64,000 nt of DNA, taken from contig CP021373.1 in NCBI GenBank assembly GCA_002600635.1, positions 186,001-250,000 on the forward strand. The letters are read 5' to 3'. The notes beneath the pieces are model-generated. The model had not been told where the DNA came from. It did no database searches and saw only the letters and a list, made by a program, of their open reading frames with translations. Position numbers and translations under genes: made by a program. Position 1 is the stretch's first letter; the number at the start of each line of letters is the position of its first letter. Positions 51,246 through 61,681 of the stretch are shown here, piece by piece. The DNA comes from Rhizobium sp. ACO-34A. Lineage in GTDB: Bacteria > Pseudomonadota > Alphaproteobacteria > Rhizobiales > Rhizobiaceae.

Positions 51246-52139
51246 ATGACCGATACTTCCCTTAACTCCGCCTCCCGCCACCATCCCCTGCTGTGGCCAT
51301 TGCTCGCCACCCTGCTGATACTCGGATGGAGTTCGGGCTTCGTCGGCATTCGCTATGCGAACCAGGAGGCGAGCGTCATGCTTCTTCTGTTCTGGCGCAC
51401 CCTGCTTTCAGGGCTGATCCTTCTGCCTTTCGCTCTGACCATCGGGCCACGCATATCGATGCGCGCCATCCGGGATCAGGCCCTGTTCGGCGTCATGGCT
51501 GTCTTCCTCTATCTGGGCGGCTTCGCGCTGGCGATCGAGCAGAGGGTGCCCACCGGGCTGGTTGCGCTCATCTCCGATCTGCTGCCTTTGGCGATTGCCG
51601 CCCTTTCGCAGCCCTTGCTCGGCGAGCGGTTGACCGGACGGCAATGGCTGGGAACCCTGATTGCGGTGATCGGCGTACTGATCGTGTCCCTCGACAGTCT
51701 GAGTTTCGGCACGGCCCCGCTCTGGGCCTACGGACTGACCGTCGGTTCGATGCTGATATTCGCCGTCGCCTCGGTCCTGCACCGCCGGCGCAAGACACAG
51801 CACATGCCCGTCCACCAGAGCCTGTGCATCCACACGCTGACGGGTTCGGTCCTCTTCGGCCTCTGCGCCCTGACACAGGGCAGTCTCGCTCCCCCGATGA
51901 CCCGTGATTTCGCGATCGGTATGGTCTGGCTCGTCCTGATCGCAACCTTCCTCGCCTACGCCGTCTACTACACCAGCCTACGGCTGTTCCCGGTCGCCAA
52001 GGTCAGCGCCGCGATCTATCTCAGCCCGCCGGTCACGATGCTGTGGGCGTGGATGCTGTTTTCCGAACCCCTGACGGTCTCGATGTTTGCCGGGCTTGCC
52101 GTGACGCTGGTCGGCGTGTGGATGACCTCGCGCGACTGA
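51246..52139 (+). CDS. EamA/DMT-family transporter
   Basis: 297 residues from MTDTSLNSAS; a longer start would include the promoter. Ten hydrophobic segments in two EamA repeats: ILGWSSGFVGIRYANQEASV in the first, PVAKVSAAIYLSPPVTMLWA with FAGLAVTLVGVWMTS in the second. RhaT/YdcZ-type drug/metabolite exporters release amino acids or metabolites. Probably under the divergent LysR regulator. Substrate unknown; export of surplus amino acids from imported peptides would fit the location. Confidence 0.9.
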   Translation: MTDTSLNSASRHHPLLWPLLATLLILGWSSGFVGIRYANQEASVMLLLFWRTLLSGLILLPFALTIGPRISMRAIRDQALFGVMAVFLYLGGFALAIEQRVPTGLVALISDLLPLAIAALSQPLLGERLTGRQWLGTLIAVIGVLIVSLDSLSFGTAPLWAYGLTVGSMLIFAVASVLHRRRKTQHMPVHQSLCIHTLTGSVLFGLCALTQGSLAPPMTRDFAIGMVWLVLIATFLAYAVYYTSLRLFPVAKVSAAIYLSPPVTMLWAWMLFSEPLTVSMFAGLAVTLVGVWMTSRD

Positions 52140-52200
52140 GCGGCTACCGCGCTGGTCGGGCCAGAACTTCGAGCTCGCAACGGTAGCTCACGAAAGAAAA

Positions 52201-52228
52201 CCGCCCGCAGCACCGGTGCTGCAAGCGG
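52201..52228 (-). terminator. Terminator between EamA and binding-protein genes
   Basis: CCGC-CC-GCAGCACC / GGTGCTGC-AA-GCGG hairpin; on the minus strand it is followed by TTTTCTTTC, so it ends the binding-protein transcript and is also after the EamA stop. Confidence 0.7.
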
Positions 52229-52287
52229 TTCGGCATCATGCGTCGAGGGCGAGTCGCCTCCGTATCGCTTGTCCCGGCCGAAGAGGC

Positions 52288-53865
52288 TTACTGCCCCTTG
52301 CCGACGCCGAAGAGCACGGTCTTGTCGGCGGCCCAGACGTGGTAGTCCTTGACCTTCGGACCGAGCGCATCGATCACCGGCTCATAGTAGAGACCGAAGA
52401 TCGGCAGGTCGGCGACCATCAGCTTGTGCAGCGACTTGAACAGCGCCTTGCGCTTCTCGAAGTCGCTGGTGACGGTGGTCTCCACATAGAGCTTGGCTGC
52501 CTCGTCGCTCTGCCACTGGCGGCTCGGGGATTTGGTCTTGTCGCCGATCAGGCGGCCATACATCTGCGAGGGGTCGAGGCGGGCTGAATAGCCGAAGGAC
52601 TGGAGCTGGAACTTGCCGGCATTGTAGTTGTCGAGCTGGGCGGCCCAGTCGAGCGTTTCAAGCTCGGCCTTGATGCCGACGGCCATCAGCATGGCCTGCA
52701 CCATGACGGAATTGTCGTACATGCCCTGATAGCGGCTGTTCGTCTGGATCTTGACGGTTTCGCCCTTATAGCCGGCTTCGGCCAGCAGCGCGGTCGCCTT
52801 GGCCGGATCGTATTTCGGCCATTCAAGGAAATCGTCGTCGAAGAAGGCGCTGGCCTGCGCCACGCCCGAGGGATTGTGGCCGGCAAGGCCGCTGTTGCGC
52901 ACTTCCGCGATCTGGTCGTAGTCGATCGCATGGGCGATGGCCTGGCGGAACTTGAGGTTCGACATCAGCGGATCGAGCGTCTGGATGAGCAGCGGCGTCC
53001 AGGAAAGGCCGGGAGTGGAGGCGATCTGGATCCCCTTCGCCTTGGCTTCCTCGATACGGCCGGACTCGAAGCCCGGCAGGATATCGATCTCGCCTGCGTA
53101 AAGCGCAGCCTCGGCGGCGGCGGTGTCGGGAATGATCTGGAATTTCACCGCATCGACCTTGGCGGTGCGATCCCCGGCAAGGCCGGAAAGCGCTTCCTCG
53201 CCGGCCGGCTTGTAATCCGGGTTGGCGACGAGCGTGATCGACTGGCCCTTCACCCATTCGCCGAGCTTGAACGAGCTGGAGCCGATGGCGCTTCCCTCGA
53301 TCCAGTTGCCGGCGGTGTCGACGTTCCTGGGGCTGGCGATCCATGCGTTGCACTGGATGTTGGCAAGCTGGGTCAGGAACAGCGCATTCGGTTTGTCGAG
53401 CTTGAAGACGACCGTGCCCGCATCGGGCGTTTCGACCGTCTCGACCTTCAGCCCCTTGCTGCCGTCGAATTCGGAGGCGCACACCCATTCGCGGGCCGGA
53501 TCCATGCGCCACTTCCAGTTCCAGGCGACATCGGCGGAGGTGATGGGCGAGCCGTCGGTGAAGGTCGCGCCTTCGCGCAGCTTGAAGGTATAGGTCGTTT
53601 CGTCGCCGGAAAGCGCCCACGAGGCGGCGAGCGCCGGACCGATGCTCAGATTGCCGCGATTGGCGACGAGGGTTTCGAAAATGTGGTGGGTCACGGTGTC
53701 GGTATTGGCGTCACGGTTGAAACCGTCGAAGCCGCGAATATCGGCATTCATCCGCACCACGAGCGTCTCCGCCGATGCCAGCGACGTCGAAGCAAGAAAT
53801 ACGGACAGAATGGCAAGACCCGTTCGACAACCGCGCAGGGCAGGCAAGGACATAGACTTCAGCAT
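52288..53865 (-). CDS. Peptide-type ABC transporter substrate-binding protein (SBP family 5)
   Basis: 525 residues from MLKSMSLPAL after GAGGGGAAC. Signal peptide ends SLASA, mature ETLVVRMNADIRGFDG. DppA/OppA family markers: LREGATFTDGSPITSADVAW, FRQAIAHAIDYDQIAEV and YDPAKATALLAEAGYKG. Monocistronic (terminator downstream, 600-bp gene-free region upstream). It lies between two peptide importers; the fused-ATPase system at 46755-50163 lacks its own binding protein and is the probable partner. Confidence 0.93.
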   Translation of the reverse strand: MLKSMSLPALRGCRTGLAILSVFLASTSLASAETLVVRMNADIRGFDGFNRDANTDTVTHHIFETLVANRGNLSIGPALAASWALSGDETTYTFKLREGATFTDGSPITSADVAWNWKWRMDPAREWVCASEFDGSKGLKVETVETPDAGTVVFKLDKPNALFLTQLANIQCNAWIASPRNVDTAGNWIEGSAIGSSSFKLGEWVKGQSITLVANPDYKPAGEEALSGLAGDRTAKVDAVKFQIIPDTAAAEAALYAGEIDILPGFESGRIEEAKAKGIQIASTPGLSWTPLLIQTLDPLMSNLKFRQAIAHAIDYDQIAEVRNSGLAGHNPSGVAQASAFFDDDFLEWPKYDPAKATALLAEAGYKGETVKIQTNSRYQGMYDNSVMVQAMLMAVGIKAELETLDWAAQLDNYNAGKFQLQSFGYSARLDPSQMYGRLIGDKTKSPSRQWQSDEAAKLYVETTVTSDFEKRKALFKSLHKLMVADLPIFGLYYEPVIDALGPKVKDYHVWAADKTVLFGVGKGQ

Positions 53866-54470
53866 GTGCAGTTCCCCTCGGCCCGGTTCTGATCGTTGAT
53901 CGCCGAATGGTGGGCCGCAGCCGCCGGCGAATGCCTGCCCTCGCAACGGATAAGACCGTCTGTCTGGCAGGCCTGAATAAAGTTTGCATGATTTTAGTTG
54001 AATGAAAAGCATTTATTTAGACGATTGATGCGCATCGGCGGCCTTTTGAATAATTCGCAATCATGCGCCTAATGGGTGTGAAAGCGCCGGCATCATACCG
54101 GGCGTCGGCGCTTGCGCTCCGCAAAGCAGGCCTTCATCCCTGACCCTTGCAGGTCGAAACCGCGCGGTCGTGTGTCTGGTTGTGCTTATGAGATTGATTG
54201 TGCGAGGGAAAACGGAAGCTGTCCGCTATGGGTGCTTGCGAAAGGCGTCGGTGTCGCCGGGGCCGTCGGGATATGCCGGCCGTTGAAGATCAGGTCCGAA
54301 CGGGTCGGAGCCGGGCAAGGCGTACACTTGGCTATGCGCTGCACCGAATGTCCCTCCGCCAGTTCGGGTATCGAGAAACCGGCGGAAGGATCGTGTGTCA
54401 CGAGAGTTCAGAAAGCCGGAACCGGCGCGGCCATCAGTCGCCTGATTGGCTTTCCAAAATGCGGTGCCCC
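53866..54470. other. Gene-free 605-bp stretch upstream of the binding-protein gene
   Basis: An AT-rich patch at about 53985-54060 is the probable promoter of the leftward binding-protein gene. The rest, up to the stop of the fusion gene, has overlapping small frames on both strands with no recognisable product and unusual cysteine/arginine-rich translations; I call no gene. Confidence 0.5.
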
Positions 54471-56006
54471 TCAACCGGCCAGCCGATCGCTCGGACGGCA
54501 GAAGAAGCAGAGTTCGGTGCCCGGTTCGGCGGTGAGGCTCGCGAAAATGATGGCGCCGTCATAGGGCGCGCGGATCGGCTGGCCGCTGGCGCGCTGGCCG
54601 ATTACCTCGCCTTCCCGCATGACCTCTCCGGCGGCGAAGCGGCGTGACAGGCGGTCATCGGCCGCATCCGCCATCAGGGCTTCCGAGATTTCCCAGACCT
54701 GCGGCGCATCCTTCGGCAGGATCGGATCGGCGACCACGAGGCCGAGATGGGCGAGGCCGTTGAGGATCGTCCGGTAGCCGACTGCGGCTCCTTGCGGGTC
54801 CGTATGGGTTCCGCATTCGACGGTAACGCCATAGCCGCCGGCGAAACGCATGTATTCCGTGGTGCCGACGCTATGCGTCAGGGAAATTTCCGGGAATCCG
54901 CGTTCGGCGCGGACGGTTGCCGCCTGTTGGAAGGCGTCCATCCAGCCATGCACCACCATCGGCAATCCGAGCGCCTTGACCAGCGCTTCCTCCTGGACGG
55001 CTTTGGCAAAGGGCTCCAGCGTGCCGTTATTGTCGGCCGGCCCGATCAGGGCGAAGGGAACGCCCGGCGAGCTGAAGGAATGCAGGTCGATCAGCACGTC
55101 ATGTTCGCGCAACAGCGGGCAGAGCACGTTTGCGATACGGTCCTCGTTATCCACCGGCACCGGCTTTTCGCCAAGGTCGCGGTTGAGGTTGCGGTCGCCC
55201 TCGCGGCGGTTCCAGCGGTAGGCGAGCGCGTTGACCACCGGTACGAAGGTGACGCTGCCGCGGGCAAGTCGAAGGCGGCCGGAGCGGAATTCGGAGATGA
55301 CGCGGGCAATGGCGGTCGGGCCGCAGGTCTCGTTGCCATGCACGGAGCCGGTGACGATCAGGCTCGGCCCCGGCTGGAGCGCACGGAACGACACGCATTC
55401 CATCGTTTCCGTCTGCACCGGCGGAGCCGCCTGTTCGGGGGCGTCCGCAGGGGCGATGTCGATCATCATGCCGGGCTGAAGCCGGCTGGCGAATTCCAGC
55501 AACTGGTCATGGGCGATGGCGACGCAGCCCTGCGTGCCGCTGAAATCCGGCCGAGCCGCATGCATGAAGATGGCGCTGCCGCCGGCTGCCCGCGGGGTGG
55601 AGTCGTTCCAGCCGACCGGGATGAAGAGATCGAACAGCCGCTCGCCCGTCCGCATCAGGGCTTCCGGCGACATGTCGAGGATGAACTGGTTGTAGAACGG
55701 GCTTTCGGGATCCTCGACCCAGTTATAGTTGGCCGGCTTTTCGAGGAACGGAAAGGCGAAGGAACGCGGTTCGTCGCCCAGCGCTTCGGGATCGTAAAAG
55801 CCATAGCGTAGCGGGAAGGTACCGATCGGGGTTGCGCCGTCGCCTTCGCGTTTCAGCGCCGGATCGCGCAGGCCCGAGCGACCAACGGCGCAGGGGATCG
55901 TCCAGTTGCCGATGGTGAGCGTGCCCCGGTGGGGCTGGTCCGGATCCTGTCCGGCACGCACCTTGATGACCGGCTGGACGAGATGGGAAGCGGAGATGTC
56001 ATTCAT
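54471..56006 (-). CDS. Fusion of YkuD-type L,D-carboxypeptidase/transpeptidase-like domain and M14/AstE-type zinc amidohydrolase
   Basis: 511 residues from MNDISASHLV after AAGGTCTC; no signal peptide, so cytoplasmic. Residues about 30-185 are a YkuD domain: LKREGDGATPIGTFPLRYG, then the catalytic His 149 (IFMHAARPDFSG) and Cys 161 (TQGCVAIAH). Cytoplasmic YkuD proteins (LdcV, ElsL) are L,D-carboxypeptidases in murein recycling. Residues about 210-511 are a succinylglutamate desuccinylase/M14-like zinc domain: His 223 and Glu 226 in SVHGNETCG, substrate Arg 276 in NLNRD, His 309 in LIDLHSF, catalytic Glu 397 in VTVECGTH, with a C-terminal beta domain. E. coli MpaA, also M14, cuts gamma-D-Glu-Dap. 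One base after the DppF-type ATPase stop, last gene of a peptide-import operon. A combined murein-peptide trimming enzyme is the inference. Confidence 0.85.
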   Translation of the reverse strand: MNDISASHLVQPVIKVRAGQDPDQPHRGTLTIGNWTIPCAVGRSGLRDPALKREGDGATPIGTFPLRYGFYDPEALGDEPRSFAFPFLEKPANYNWVEDPESPFYNQFILDMSPEALMRTGERLFDLFIPVGWNDSTPRAAGGSAIFMHAARPDFSGTQGCVAIAHDQLLEFASRLQPGMMIDIAPADAPEQAAPPVQTETMECVSFRALQPGPSLIVTGSVHGNETCGPTAIARVISEFRSGRLRLARGSVTFVPVVNALAYRWNRREGDRNLNRDLGEKPVPVDNEDRIANVLCPLLREHDVLIDLHSFSSPGVPFALIGPADNNGTLEPFAKAVQEEALVKALGLPMVVHGWMDAFQQAATVRAERGFPEISLTHSVGTTEYMRFAGGYGVTVECGTHTDPQGAAVGYRTILNGLAHLGLVVADPILPKDAPQVWEISEALMADAADDRLSRRFAAGEVMREGEVIGQRASGQPIRAPYDGAIIFASLTAEPGTELCFFCRPSDRLAG

Positions 56007-56007
56007 G

Positions 56008-57007
56008 TCAGAGACCTTGCAGGAGATGGCAACGCGCGTGATGCGTCGGTGACAAAGCGGAAAACTCGGGAACGGAACCGGTCCGGCAGGCGGCAATCGC
56101 CTGGCTGCAGCGCGGGTTGAAGGCGCAACCCGGCGGCGGATCGAGCGCCGAGGGGATTTCACCCTGCAGGCGTATGCTGCCGGAGGCCGGGTTCATCGGA
56201 TCGGGGATCGAGGCGATCAGCGAGCGGGTGTAGGGATGGGCAGGCGCGGTGAAGATCTCGTCCCAGCGTCCCTGTTCCACGATCCGGCCGAGATACATGA
56301 CGGCGATGCGATCGCACATGTGCTCCACGACGCCGAGATCGTGCGAGATCATCAGCAGCGCCACGCCGAGTTCGTTCTTCAGTTCCAGAAGCAGGTTGAT
56401 GATCTGCGCCCGGATGGAGACGTCGAGCGCCGACACCGGCTCGTCGCAGACGACCAGCTTCGGCTCGACGATCAGGGCGCGGGCGATGCAGATGCGTTGC
56501 CGCTGGCCGCCGGAGAACTCGTGCGGGTATCGTTTGGCCGCGTCGGGCCGCAGGCCGACCTTGCGAAGCATTTCCGCGACGCGGTCTTCCCGCTCGCCGG
56601 CATTGCCCATGCCGTGCAGCTTCAGCGGCCCGCCAAGGCTCTGGCCGACGGTATGCCGGGGGTTCAGCGAGGCGAACGGGTCCTGAAACACCATCTGCAC
56701 GATGCGGGCGCGCTCCAGCCGATCGGACTGGCTGATTGCTCCGCTCACGTCCTGTCCGTCGAGCACGATCCGCCCGCCGCTTGTCGAGACGAGGCCGAGG
56801 ATGGATTGCGCGAGCGTCGATTTTCCGCAGCCGGATTCACCCACGAGGCCGAGACATTCACCGGCCTTCAGGTTGAGGTTCACGCCATCGACGGCCTTGA
56901 GCAGGCCGCGCCGGAAACCGAAGCCCTGACGGACGGGGTAGTGAACCCTGAGATCCTCGATGCCGAGGATATCGGGACGTCCGGTCCCGGGATTTTCCAT
57001 GGTGATG

Positions 57008-57015
<8 letters not shown>
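56008..57015 (-). CDS. Oligopeptide-type ABC transporter ATP-binding protein (DppF/OppF family)
   Basis: 335 residues. Walker [11 protein letters not shown]-loop FQDPFASLNPRHTV, signature FSGGQRQRICIARA, Walker B LVVCDEPVSALD, H-loop ISHDLGVVEHM. C-terminal oligo_HPY segment HPYTRSLIASIPDP and the GCAFNPRCSQAIAAC cysteine cluster typical of OppF/DppF. Start overlaps the DppD-type stop by 8 bases. Works with the four neighbouring transporter genes. Confidence 0.95.
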
Positions 57016-57984
<969 letters not shown>

Positions 57985-57988
<4 letters not shown>

Positions 57989-58818
57989 GCTCGCCGAGCC
58001 TTCCCCTGCGGATCGATGAGATCGCGCAGACCGTCGCCCAGCAGATTGAACCCGAGAACCGTGAGGAAGAGCGCCAGTCCGGGGAAGATGGCGATCCATG
58101 GCGAGACCATCAGCTGCTCGCGCGCATGGGAAAGCATCGAGCCCCAGCTCGGCGCGGGCGGGACGACACCGAGCCCGAGGAAGGAGAGCGAAGCCTCGGC
58201 CATGATCGCCGAGCCGATGCCCATGGTGGCGATCACCACCAGCGGACCCGCGATGTTGGGCAAAAGCTCGCGGAACATGATGTGAAGGCGGCCGTAGCCC
58301 ATGGTCTGCGCCGCCTGCACATAGCTGCGCGATTTCTGCGACAGCACCTGTGCGCGGCTGATGCGACAGCTATAGGCCCAGTCGGTCATGCCGAGCGCGA
58401 TCAGCAGGCTCGTGACCCCCGGCCCGAGCACGGCCATCAGCGCCAGCGCGAAGACCACGGTTGGGATGGACAGCATCAGGTTGGTGAGGCCCTGGACGAA
58501 TTCATCCCACCAGCCGCCGAAGTAACCGGCCGAAAGACCGAGCGCCACACCGATGCAGGTGTTCATGAGCTGTACGACCAGCCCGATGGTAAGCGAGATG
58601 CGGGCGCCATAGACTACGCGGCTGAAGATGTCGCGGCCCTGTTCGTCCGTTCCCATCAGGAACGAAAGGCCCGGCGGCTCCTCGGCATAGATCAGGTTGG
58701 CGTCGAGAACGGGATCGTGGGTGGCGATCAGCGGCGCGAAAAGCGCCATGACGACCATGACGACAAGGATCAGCCCGCCGACGAAGAGATTGGGACGCAG
58801 GAGATGGAGGAGTTTCAT
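57985..58818 (-). CDS. Oligopeptide-type ABC transporter permease (DppC family)
   Basis: 277 residues from [16 protein letters not shown] overlap with the DppB-type stop. [20 protein letters not shown] is the family motif; EAA-type loop [20 protein letters not shown]; ends [19 protein letters not shown]. Five to six membrane segments. Confidence 0.94.
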
Positions 58819-59747
58819 CGGTAGCGGATCCTCGGATCGATCAGCATGTAGGCGATGTCGACCAGCGTGTTGATGAGCAGGAAGAACAGCACGATGACGA
58901 GAATGCAGCCCTGCACCGCGGGAATGTCGCGCAGCGAGACGGACTGGATGAGCAGCGAGCCGACGCCCGGCCATGCGAACAGGCTTTCGATCACCACCGA
59001 ACCGCCGAGCATGGAGCCGAACTGCAGGCCGATGGTCGTCAGCACCAGAACGAAGGCGTTGCGCGCCAGATGCCGGGTGACGATGCGGGTCTCGCTCATG
59101 CCCTTGGAGCGCGCCGTGCGGATAAAATCGGCGCCGCGCACTTCGAGCACGGCCGCCCGCGTGGTTCTGGCGAGAAGCGCCATGGGGCCGATGCCGAGCG
59201 TCAGCGCCGGCAGGATGAGGTGCTGCAACCCGCCCTGCCCGTAGCCGAAGGTCGGCAGCCAGCCCAGTTGCAGCGAGAAGAAATACATCGCCAGCAGGCC
59301 GAACCAGAAGCCGGGCACGGAAAGCCCGGAAACCGCTCCCATCATCGCCGCCATGTCGACCCAGCTTCCCGGCCTTGAAGCCGCGATGAAGCCGAGCGGC
59401 AGGCCGATGGCGACCGCGAACAGGATGGCGGCGCAGGCCAGCCGGAAGGACGCGACGATGCGGCTTTCCAGCATGTCGATCACCGGCCGGCGGGTGGAGA
59501 ACGAGGTTCCGAGATCGCCGCGCGCGAGGTCGGCGACATACCGGCCGAAGCGCTCGTGCAGGGGATCGTTCAGATGAAGCTGTTCCTCAATCCGGGCCAT
59601 GACCTTGGGATCGATATCGCGTTTTTCACCGACCAGCGACGTGACGAAGCTGCCGGGAATGACGCTGAACAGCAGAAAGACGAGCGTCACCACGACGGCG
59701 ACGGTCAGAAGCGCCTGCATCAGCCGCCGCGCAATCACCATCAGCAT
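58815..59747 (-). CDS. Oligopeptide-type ABC transporter permease (DppB family)
   Basis: 310 residues from MLMVIARRLMQALLTVAVVV, with GAGGAACAC upstream; a start 15 codons earlier is less likely. FSVIPGSFVTSLVG replaces the usual IPGDP motif of DppB. EAA loop FIRTARSKGMSETRIVTRHL; ends [15 protein letters not shown]. Pairs with DppC; 90 bp after the binding-protein gene. Confidence 0.94.
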   Translation of the reverse strand: MLMVIARRLMQALLTVAVVVTLVFLLFSVIPGSFVTSLVGEKRDIDPKVMARIEEQLHLNDPLHERFGRYVADLARGDLGTSFSTRRPVIDMLESRIVASFRLACAAILFAVAIGLPLGFIAASRPGSWVDMAAMMGAVSGLSVPGFWFGLLAMYFFSLQLGWLPTFGYGQGGLQHLILPALTLGIGPMALLARTTRAAVLEVRGADFIRTARSKGMSETRIVTRHLARNAFVLVLTTIGLQFGSMLGGSVVIESLFAWPGVGSLLIQSVSLRDIPAVQGCILVIVLFFLLINTLVDIAYMLIDPRIRYR

Positions 59748-59837
59748 GAAGTGTTCCTCTGCCCCGGGATGCGGACGCCGCATGGATGACACGCGACGCC
59801 CGAACCGGGAAGGTTGGTTTGACAGGAGCCGATGGAC

Positions 59838-61463
59838 TTACTTGCGTCCCGGGGCGTTCTCATCAAGCCAGATCTGGTCAACTTCGAGGATGGCGGCTTC
59901 CGTTACGTTGGAGTCGACGCCGTGCACCCAGGGCTGCGTGGCAACGACGGCCTTGTTGTAGTTGTGGAACCACACCGGCGCCTGTTCGAAGATGTAGCCG
60001 TCTGCTTCCTTGGCCAGCTCGATGCGGCGCTTGGGATCGGGGTCCGAAGAGGCGGCATCGATCATGGCGTCGAATTTCGGATCGGCATAGCCGCTGCGGT
60101 TGCAGGCCGAGCGGGAGACGCGGCTGTCGAAGCAGCGCAGCGCGCCGACCGGATCGGGACCCGTGCCGTTGGAACGGAACCATGCCATGGCCTCGCCGGC
60201 ATTGATCGCATCGAGCAGGACGCCCGATTCCACCACCTTCGGCTTGGCGTTGATGCCGACCACCGTGAGGAAGGGCATCATGGCCTGCAGCACGCCGAGA
60301 CTGCTTTCGCCATCGGTCACCATCGCCTCGAATTCGAAACCGTCGCCATAGCCGGCTTCCTTCAGGAGCTGCCTGGCCTTTTCCGGATCGTAGGCATAGG
60401 GCTTGCGATCCTTGTCGAAGGCGACAGAGGTCATCGGCAGCCAGCCCGTGGCCTTGAATGCCTTGTCCTTCAGGAGCTTGCGGATGATGATGTCGCGGTC
60501 GACGGCATAGTTGATCGCCTGACGCACGCGAACATCGTTGAAGGGGGGCTTCTGGACGTTCATGCCCATGTGGCGGGTGAAGAGCTCGGGAACTTCGATC
60601 AGACCCTTCGACAGCTCCGGATCTGTCTTGTAGGCGGCGTAAGCGCTGCCGGAAAGCACGGTGGCATCCAGCTCGCCGGCGCGGAAGGCGACGTCGAGGG
60701 CGCTGTATTCATCGGTGATGGTGAATTCCACGCGGTCCGCATAGGGCTGGCCGGGCTTGTAATACTTGTCGAACTTCTCGCCGACGACGCGCGAACCCTC
60801 GACATGTTCGACGAAGCGGAACGGGCCGAGGCCGACGGGATGCGACAGGAATTCCGGCTTGTCGGCCTCTTCCTTCGGCAGGATGGCGGTCACGGCTTCG
60901 AACAGCAGGGTGCCCGGCTCGAGGTAGTTCTTGAAGGTGATTTCGAGCGTGAAGTCGTCGATCTTCTTCAGGCCGGAGATCGAGGTGGCCTTGCCGGCCG
61001 CATAGTCTTCCGCGCCGACGATTTCCGAGATCATCGGCGAGCCCGGATAGCCCTTCGCCGGGTCCATGATGCGGGTGTAGGACCAGATCAGGTCGTCCGC
61101 CGTCATCTTGCGGCCGTTATGGAAATAGGCATTGTCGCGCAGCTTGTAGGTGAAGGTCTTGCCGTCGGCCGAGGTTTCGACCGAGGTCGCAAGATCGAGC
61201 GCCGGCCGGTTTTCAGCCGAATCCCAGGTGTAGAGCGCACGGTGGAATGCCTTGGAGACGGCCATGTCCTGCGATTCATAGGTGATGTGCGGATCGAGCG
61301 ATTGCAGCGCCGAGCTGTAGGGGGCCGGCAGATGCAGCGTGCCGCCGGGGAGCGGTGCCTCTGCCATAACCGGTGAGAACTGGGTCAGAACGCTGATCGC
61401 GGTGGCAGCAAGCAGAAGGCGGGCCGAACGCAAACAGCCGGCGGATGTCTTGAGTAATGTCAT
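59838..61463 (-). CDS. Peptide-type ABC transporter substrate-binding protein (SBP family 5)
   Basis: 541 residues, start after GAGGGATAC. Signal peptide ends SPVMA, mature EAPLPGGTLHLP. Family-5 markers: LRDNAYFHNGRKMTADDLIW, VRQAINYAVDRDIIIRKLL and YDPEKARQLLKEAGYGDGF. Binds the periplasmic ligand for the permeases and ATPases that follow on the same strand. Members bind peptides, murein tripeptide, opines, nickel or glycosides; the downstream YkuD-M14 fusion points to a murein-type peptide. Confidence 0.94.
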   Translation of the reverse strand: MTLLKTSAGCLRSARLLLAATAISVLTQFSPVMAEAPLPGGTLHLPAPYSSALQSLDPHITYESQDMAVSKAFHRALYTWDSAENRPALDLATSVETSADGKTFTYKLRDNAYFHNGRKMTADDLIWSYTRIMDPAKGYPGSPMISEIVGAEDYAAGKATSISGLKKIDDFTLEITFKNYLEPGTLLFEAVTAILPKEEADKPEFLSHPVGLGPFRFVEHVEGSRVVGEKFDKYYKPGQPYADRVEFTITDEYSALDVAFRAGELDATVLSGSAYAAYKTDPELSKGLIEVPELFTRHMGMNVQKPPFNDVRVRQAINYAVDRDIIIRKLLKDKAFKATGWLPMTSVAFDKDRKPYAYDPEKARQLLKEAGYGDGFEFEAMVTDGESSLGVLQAMMPFLTVVGINAKPKVVESGVLLDAINAGEAMAWFRSNGTGPDPVGALRCFDSRVSRSACNRSGYADPKFDAMIDAASSDPDPKRRIELAKEADGYIFEQAPVWFHNYNKAVVATQPWVHGVDSNVTEAAILEVDQIWLDENAPGRK

Positions 61464-61572
61464 GGCAGTATCCCTCTAGTGGTTATTTTCTATCTTCAGG
61501 CATGCGAGCATTTCGAGCGATGCTCTTTTCCTGCCCCGCGGGAGGCGCGAGGCAAATCGGGTGTCAGGACGG

Positions 61573-61681
61573 GGCTAAAGCATGTCGCGATCTTTCAGCT
61601 TCGCTCCGTACGCTTTGGCCTTTGTTCTCTCACATGTCGTTACCGCAAAACCGCTACGCACTTTTGCGCGGCATGCTCTGG
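61573..61681. repeat. Palindromic repeat (GCAAAACCG family, copy 3) overlapping a gene end
   Basis: AGCATGTCGCGATC at one end and CATGTCGTTACCGCAAAACC, then CACTTTTGCGCGGCATGCTCT at the other; the second half matches the cores at 12151 and 37117 in layout (GCAAAACCG...TTTTGC). It covers the last about 14 codons and the stop of the serine hydrolase. Confidence 0.7.

Noticed and set aside
54112..54564. 150-codon plus-strand frame in the gap after the fusion gene
   Set aside because: Overlaps the fusion gene end, has no family motif and a cysteine-rich random-looking translation.
59832..61376. 514-codon plus-strand frame opposite the binding protein
   Set aside because: Shadow; the binding protein on the other strand has signal peptide and family motifs.
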